Below, piece by piece: positions 59,519 to 64,000 of a stretch of DNA of 64,000 nucleotides. The notes under the pieces are model-generated. The model was not told the origin of the DNA. It ran no database searches and was given only the letters and a program-made list of their open reading frames with translations. The stretch lies in NCBI RefSeq assembly GCF_001434835.1, contig NZ_AZDV01000003.1:1-64000 (forward strand). The letters are read 5' to 3'. Within the stretch, counting starts at the first letter, position 1, and each line of letters starts with the position of its first letter. This DNA comes from Levilactobacillus acidifarinae DSM 19394 = JCM 15949. Lineage in GTDB: Bacteria > Bacillota > Bacilli > Lactobacillales > Lactobacillaceae. Made by a program: the position numbers and the translations under genes.

Positions 59519-61683
59519 CATCAGAATTTCAGAAAACTAAATACTACACTAACCGAGAATTAAGTTGGTTAGACTTTAACGCGCGGGTGCTTGACGAGGC
59601 GCGCGACAAGACCAACCCTTTATTGGAACGGGTTCGATTTTTAGGCATCACCCAGAGCAACGTCGATGAATTCTTCATGGTCCGCGTCGCCTCACTGGCG
59701 AAACTCGCCGCCGTCAATTATCCCAAGGCCGACGCCTCGGGGATGACCGCCGAAGACCAACTCCTCGCGGTCAACGCGAAGGCCCACGACCAAGTCATCA
59801 AACAATACTCCACCCTGACGCGGATGCTCCTGCCACTACTGGCCAACCTGAACGTCCATCTCAAGACGCCCCAGGACCTGACCACCGACCAACAACGGTT
59901 TATCGAACACTACTTTAACAACGAAATTTCGCCCGCGTTGACCCCCATGGCGGTCGACAGTTCACGGCCGTTTCCGTTTATCGGCAATAACACGTTAAAC
60001 ATCGCCCTGCGTCTCCATAAGGCTGGCGACAAACACGACAAGCGTTTTGCCACAGTGCAAGTGCCCGATATCTTCCCCCGGACCGTCCGGTTACCGGGTG
60101 CTCAGAATGACTTCATCCTGTTGGAAGACATCATCAAAACCTTCATCGGCGACCTCTTCTTGGGTTACAAAGTTCAAGAAGCCGCTAATTACCGGGTCAT
60201 CCGCGACATGGACCTCGACGTCGCCGAAGAAGACACCTCCGACCTATTGAAGGAAGTCAAACACCAACTCAAGCAACGGGAACACGGGAGCGCCGTGCGG
60301 TTAGAAGTCGAATCTGGCATCTCCCCGGCCCTTCAGAAACGCCTAGCTAGTTCCATCAAGGTGCCAGCTTACGCCATTTACAGCATCGGCGGCCCCATCG
60401 ACCTGACCTTCTTAGGCAAATGGACCAAGCAGATGACGGACCTCGACCACGAACGGTACCCGAAGTTCACCGCAGCACAGACGGCGGGGATGGGTGCCGA
60501 AGACGACCTGTTCGCCACGATTCGCGACCACGACGTCTTCGTCCAACACCCCTATGATTCCTTTGACGCCGTGACGAACCTGATCAAGCAAGCCGCTAGC
60601 GACGACGAGGTCTTGGCTATTAAGATGACCCTCTACCGGGTCTCCGCCAACTCCCCGATCATCAAATCACTAGGGACCGCCGCCCAAAACGGCAAACAGG
60701 TCACCGTCTTGGTCGAAGTCAAGGCGCGGTTCGACGAAGAAAACAACGTCCATTGGGCCCAACAACTCGAAAAGATGGGCTGTCACGTCATCTACGGGTT
60801 AATCGGGCTAAAGACGCATTGTAAATTGGCCTTGATCGTTCGGCGTGAAGAGGACGGCATTCGCCGCTACATGCACATGGGAACCGGGAACTACAACGAC
60901 GTCACCGCCCACTTCTACACCGATATGGGTCTGTTCACCACCAATACGGACATGGGAATCGACGCCTCCAACATTTTCAACATGTTGTCGGGCTACTCCG
61001 AACCACCGTATTTCCACCAACTCCACATGTCACCGGACGGCATCCGCGAATTTCTGGTCAGCCGCATCAACGAAGAAATCAACAACGCCCGGCTCGGCCA
61101 ACCCGCCTGGATCAAGATGAAGATGAACTCGCTGTCCGACTCGGCCATGATTGCCAAGCTCTACGAAGCCTCGCACGCCGGCGTTCACGTTCAACTGATT
61201 GTTCGGGGCATTTGCTGCTTAAACGTCGGCATCCCCGACATCAGTGATCACATCGAAGTGCACTCGATTGTGGGTCGTTTCCTGGAACACAGTCGGATCT
61301 ACGCCTTCGCTAACGGCGGCGACGAACAGGTTTACCTGTCCAGTGCCGACTTAATGACCCGAAACCTGAATCGGCGGGTCGAACTGCTCTTCCCGATTCT
61401 GCACGCCAACCTTCGCCACCGGATCTTTGATATTTTCCGGACCATGTGGGATGATAACGTTAAAACGCGGGTGTTGCAGGCCGACCGTGGGTTTACCAGA
61501 GTCGACCGGCGGGGGTTGGAGCCCCTGGACGCCCAAACTGCGTTTATGCAAGCGGCTGAAGCTAAGACTAAGCAACTCCCCCAAGATACGGATCAGCCCG
61601 TGGGCGCTCCCCGGCAATTCCGGCCCATGCTTAGCCCTAAGAATCAGACGAAATCCCCTATGGATCGGAGTCCTCAACAATGA
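59515..61683 (+). CDS. ppk: polyphosphate kinase
   Basis: 722 residues, membrane-associated; makes polyphosphate from ATP. N-terminal NRELSWLDFNARVLDEA, active His in GLKTHCKLALIVRR (about residue 439), second His in RFLEHSRIYAF (about 589), PLD-like NGGDEQVYLSSADLMTRN. GTG/ATG choice is clear: ATG 59515 overlaps ppx, after GAGGAGGGTG. It is the middle gene of the operon, with ATGA overlaps on both sides. Confidence 0.96.
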   Translation: MTSEFQKTKYYTNRELSWLDFNARVLDEARDKTNPLLERVRFLGITQSNVDEFFMVRVASLAKLAAVNYPKADASGMTAEDQLLAVNAKAHDQVIKQYSTLTRMLLPLLANLNVHLKTPQDLTTDQQRFIEHYFNNEISPALTPMAVDSSRPFPFIGNNTLNIALRLHKAGDKHDKRFATVQVPDIFPRTVRLPGAQNDFILLEDIIKTFIGDLFLGYKVQEAANYRVIRDMDLDVAEEDTSDLLKEVKHQLKQREHGSAVRLEVESGISPALQKRLASSIKVPAYAIYSIGGPIDLTFLGKWTKQMTDLDHERYPKFTAAQTAGMGAEDDLFATIRDHDVFVQHPYDSFDAVTNLIKQAASDDEVLAIKMTLYRVSANSPIIKSLGTAAQNGKQVTVLVEVKARFDEENNVHWAQQLEKMGCHVIYGLIGLKTHCKLALIVRREEDGIRRYMHMGTGNYNDVTAHFYTDMGLFTTNTDMGIDASNIFNMLSGYSEPPYFHQLHMSPDGIREFLVSRINEEINNARLGQPAWIKMKMNSLSDSAMIAKLYEASHAGVHVQLIVRGICCLNVGIPDISDHIEVHSIVGRFLEHSRIYAFANGGDEQVYLSSADLMTRNLNRRVELLFPILHANLRHRIFDIFRTMWDDNVKTRVLQADRGFTRVDRRGLEPLDAQTAFMQAAEAKTKQLPQDTDQPVGAPRQFRPMLSPKNQTKSPMDRSPQQ

Positions 61684-62606
61684 AAAACCTCGTCGTCATC
61701 GACCTGGGATCCAACTCAGTACGCATGACCATCACCGAAGTCGACGGTCATGGCAATTATCAAACGGTCAACCAAATCAAACGTTACGTGCGTCTTTCGG
61801 CTAACATGGGGCCAGAGAAGGTTCTCCAGCCCGACGCCATCGAGCGGACCCTGGCCGCTCTCAGCGACTTCAAAGACGTTTACAGTCAATTGGAGCAGCC
61901 CGACATTCACGCCGTCGCCACGGCGGCCGTGCGTCAAGCGTCTAACCAAAAGGCATTCTTGAAACAGGTCAAAGAAAAACTCGGCCTGACGCTCAAGGTC
62001 ATCTCCGGCGCCACGGAAGCCCGTTACGACTACCTGGGGGTCATCAACACCCTGCCGATGGTCAACGGCTTGATCGTCGATACCGGGGGTGGCTCGTCCG
62101 AGTTGATTCTAGTACAAAATCAACAACTTAAACACGTGGTGTCGATTCCGTTGGGGTCGGTGACCCTATCGCAAAGTTACCTTGAGGCCGACGTGGTCCA
62201 AGCCGCTTCGCTGTTTAAGGCCATGACCTTCGTCAACAACGTCTTCAACGACGTTTGGTGGTTACGTGAGGCGACCAGCCTACCGATCATCGGCCTAGGG
62301 GGCGCCAACCGGACGCTGGCCAAGATCAACCGGCGCAAGAAGAACTTCTTAAACGCCGAGGACGTCCACGGTTACAAGCTGACCGACGAAGACGTCTATG
62401 AGACCCTGACCCAACTACTGGGCTTAGACCTAGAAGGCCGCAAAAAGGTTCCCGGGCTTTCCAAGGAACGGGCCGACATCATTGTGGGGGGGCTGATTCC
62501 AGTCACCCTGTTGATGCGGTTATTGGATTCACAACAGATCACCTTCTCCAACGCCGGTTTACGGGACGGTATTTTATTCGAATACCTTAACGACTTAAAG
62601 GCTTAA
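61680..62606 (+). CDS. ppx: exopolyphosphatase, short form
   Basis: 308 residues of the Ppx/GppA family without an HD domain. VIDLGSNSVRMTITE, the Walker-like VDTGGGSSELILV and GLGGANRTLAKI are intact. It overlaps the ppk stop by 4 bp. Having phosphatases on both sides of ppk allows synthesis and breakdown to be set together. Confidence 0.92.
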   Translation: MKNLVVIDLGSNSVRMTITEVDGHGNYQTVNQIKRYVRLSANMGPEKVLQPDAIERTLAALSDFKDVYSQLEQPDIHAVATAAVRQASNQKAFLKQVKEKLGLTLKVISGATEARYDYLGVINTLPMVNGLIVDTGGGSSELILVQNQQLKHVVSIPLGSVTLSQSYLEADVVQAASLFKAMTFVNNVFNDVWWLREATSLPIIGLGGANRTLAKINRRKKNFLNAEDVHGYKLTDEDVYETLTQLLGLDLEGRKKVPGLSKERADIIVGGLIPVTLLMRLLDSQQITFSNAGLRDGILFEYLNDLKA

Positions 62607-62682
62607 ACGCCACCAAGTCCACCGACCGGGTCTTGCGGACCGATTAAGGGATAATGAATCACGATTCTAATCGCGATATAAA

Positions 62683-62724
62683 ATAAAGGAACTTCACGAG
62701 TTTTTCGCGGAGTTCCTTTATTTT
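62683..62724. terminator. bidirectional terminator of the polyphosphate operon
   Basis: AAAGGAACT / AGTTCCTTT stem with ATTTT tail; convergent with the acetyltransferase gene. Confidence 0.75.
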
Positions 62725-62730
62725 AGGACC

Positions 62731-63291
62731 CTATTTTTCAGCTAACGGCCGAATCACCTTGGCCGGCACCCCGCCAATTAAGACGTTATCCGGGACATCG
62801 TGAGTCACCACCGCCCCCGAAGCAATCACCACGTTATTCCCGATGGTGACCCCAGGGTTAATCGTCACCTTGCCCCCAATCCAGACGTCGTGGCCAATGG
62901 TCACCGGCTGAGCCTTAGCCAAATACCCCCGTCGTCCAGGCACCGTCAACGGGTGATTGACCGTGTAGATATCGACGTTAGGTCCCACCATCACGTGAGC
63001 GCCGATATTGACCGGCGCAATGTCCAGGATGGTCAGGTTATAGTTACTCAAGAAGTCCTCGCCAACGTGAATATTCTTGCCATAATCACAATTAAACGTG
63101 GCCTGGACCGAGACGCGTTGCCCGGTAGACCCGAAAATCTCCCGGATCTTAGCCGTTTGCCGGTCCGGTTCCGTTGCCGGAATCGCGTTAAATTCCTGGC
63201 AAAGTTTCGCCGCTCGGGCCTTGCGTTGCGCTACTGCGGGGTCCCTAAAATCGTACCAATCGCCCGCCGCTAGCTTTTCTAGTTCCGTCAT
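62731..63291 (-). CDS. maltose/galactoside O-acetyltransferase
   Basis: 186 residues; hexapeptide-repeat (left-handed beta-helix) acetyl-CoA transferase of the Maa/LacA/NodL type. N-terminal KLAAGDWYDFRDPAVAQRKA, active His in YTVNHPL and repeated V/I-G-x-x patterns (VTIGHDVWIGG, VTIGNNVVIA). It acetylates sugars with acetyl-CoA. Confidence 0.9.
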   Translation of the reverse strand: MTELEKLAAGDWYDFRDPAVAQRKARAAKLCQEFNAIPATEPDRQTAKIREIFGSTGQRVSVQATFNCDYGKNIHVGEDFLSNYNLTILDIAPVNIGAHVMVGPNVDIYTVNHPLTVPGRRGYLAKAQPVTIGHDVWIGGKVTINPGVTIGNNVVIASGAVVTHDVPDNVLIGGVPAKVIRPLAEK

Positions 63292-63346
63292 TGTCGCTCA
63301 CCTCTACCACCAGCCTACAACTTAGAGTGGCCTCGAAGTCAAGACC

Positions 63347-63958
63347 TTAATCGGCCGGGGTCAACACCTTAGTCAGGTAGGCGCTTAGTTGATGTTTGGC
63401 GGCCTCGACGATGGCGGGCTTGTTGCTGTTAGCCAGGTCTAACCCCTGCGCACGAATCACTTCCATGGTCGTGATACCCATCAGATTCATGATGGTCCGC
63501 AAGTAATACGGCGCGATGTCGGCGGTCACGTACCGGAAATCGTGAGCGTAGTCGCTCCCGCTAGACTGAACGTAGACCACCTTGTGTTGGTTACTCAACA
63601 GCCCCACCGAACCATCGGCCGTGTACTTAAAGGTCTCACCGGCAATAAAAACGTTATCGAGATAGTCTTTGAGCTTGCTGACCACGTTAAAGTTATGCAG
63701 CGGCATCAAAATCACCGTTAAATCGGCGGCCTTCCATTGATCAATCAGGTGGCGTTGCGCCGACGACATCTCCGTTGCCGCCAACGTTTCGGCCGTGATG
63801 CGCGGAATCTGGGTAGCCGGATCGTACAAGGTCAACGTTTCAACCTCAGCATGAGGGGCCTGTTGGACGATGGTCGCTTGAGCCGTGGCGGTTAACTGGT
63901 TAATCGTTCGTTGGGGATTTTGGTAATCGGGATGAGCATTGATTAATAAGATTTTCAT
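63347..63958 (-). CDS. FMN-dependent NADH-azoreductase-like flavoprotein
   Basis: 203 residues, flavodoxin-like fold. ILLINAHPDYQNPQRT is the FMN phosphate-binding start; MPLHNFNVVSKLKDYLDNVF and VQSSGSDYAHDF are the AzoR signature regions. It reduces quinones or azo compounds with NADH. AAAGGAC precedes ATG 63958. The upstream region is cut by the window end. Confidence 0.8.
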   Translation of the reverse strand: MKILLINAHPDYQNPQRTINQLTATAQATIVQQAPHAEVETLTLYDPATQIPRITAETLAATEMSSAQRHLIDQWKAADLTVILMPLHNFNVVSKLKDYLDNVFIAGETFKYTADGSVGLLSNQHKVVYVQSSGSDYAHDFRYVTADIAPYYLRTIMNLMGITTMEVIRAQGLDLANSNKPAIVEAAKHQLSAYLTKVLTPAD

Positions 63959-64000
63959 GGCTAAAAAGTCCTTTCTTTGCGCTAAACTAGATTTAATGAC

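Overview
The window looks like chromosomal DNA of a lactic acid bacterium of the Lactobacillaceae, probably Levilactobacillus or a close relative. The grounds are the tmRNA tag peptide AKNNNNSYALAA, several LPQT[G/N/A]-anchored MucBP or Ig-like surface proteins, DUF5776-like C-terminal modules, a type I-E CRISPR repeat of lactobacillar form, strong Gram-positive Shine-Dalgarno sites and a base composition near 50% GC. The species is inference; no search was run.

Layout. 0.07-25 kb is a cell-surface region, mostly on the minus strand. It holds an LPQTA protein, a beta-helix/Ig-like LPQTG protein, a class A sortase, a RloB/AAA-ATPase defence-type pair, a 1677-residue secreted glycosidase-phosphoesterase, tRNA-Gln(CTG), tRNA-Glu(CTC), and two tandem paralogous MucBP adhesins ending in LPQTN. 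25-32 kb is housekeeping: pgi, a sugar transporter, an rRNA methyltransferase-like gene, a two-component system and ssrA. 32.1-34.5 kb is a small AT-rich island bounded by 37-bp direct repeats, one of them inside the ssrA terminator. It carries an apparent integrase tail, phage-like small ORFs and a three-gene membrane-protein cassette. 34.6-45 kb has an unrecognised HTH/401-aa pair, a UgpBAEC-like ABC importer, and a cluster of small secreted proteins next to a WYL regulator. 45-53 kb has an aconitase-family dehydratase with a DASS anion transporter and a divergent LysR regulator, then a GT8 glycosyltransferase, a LysM-NlpC/P60 hydrolase and a YtrA-type GntR/ABC operon. 53-57 kb is a patchwork of small genes with a candidate small RNA and a two-repeat orphan CRISPR locus. 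57-64 kb has LicD, a ppx-ppk-ppx polyphosphate operon, an acetyltransferase and an azoreductase.

How the parts fit. The sortase can anchor the four LPXTG proteins encoded around it. Two very large secreted proteins, one with two phosphate-ester domains, share a promoter-proximal TTTACA-N5-TGTACA element that resembles Pho-type boxes. Together with the Ugp-like importer and the polyphosphate operon this suggests a phosphate-scavenging theme, which is inference.

The most unusual observations are: two secreted proteins whose only start giving a signal peptide is ATT, each 9 nt after a Shine-Dalgarno; the ssrA-linked island with its unrecognised membrane cassette; the RloB-type pair with a 50-bp palindrome at its 5' end; the shared Pho-like element; and the orphan mini-CRISPR beside a promoter-terminator unit with no gene.
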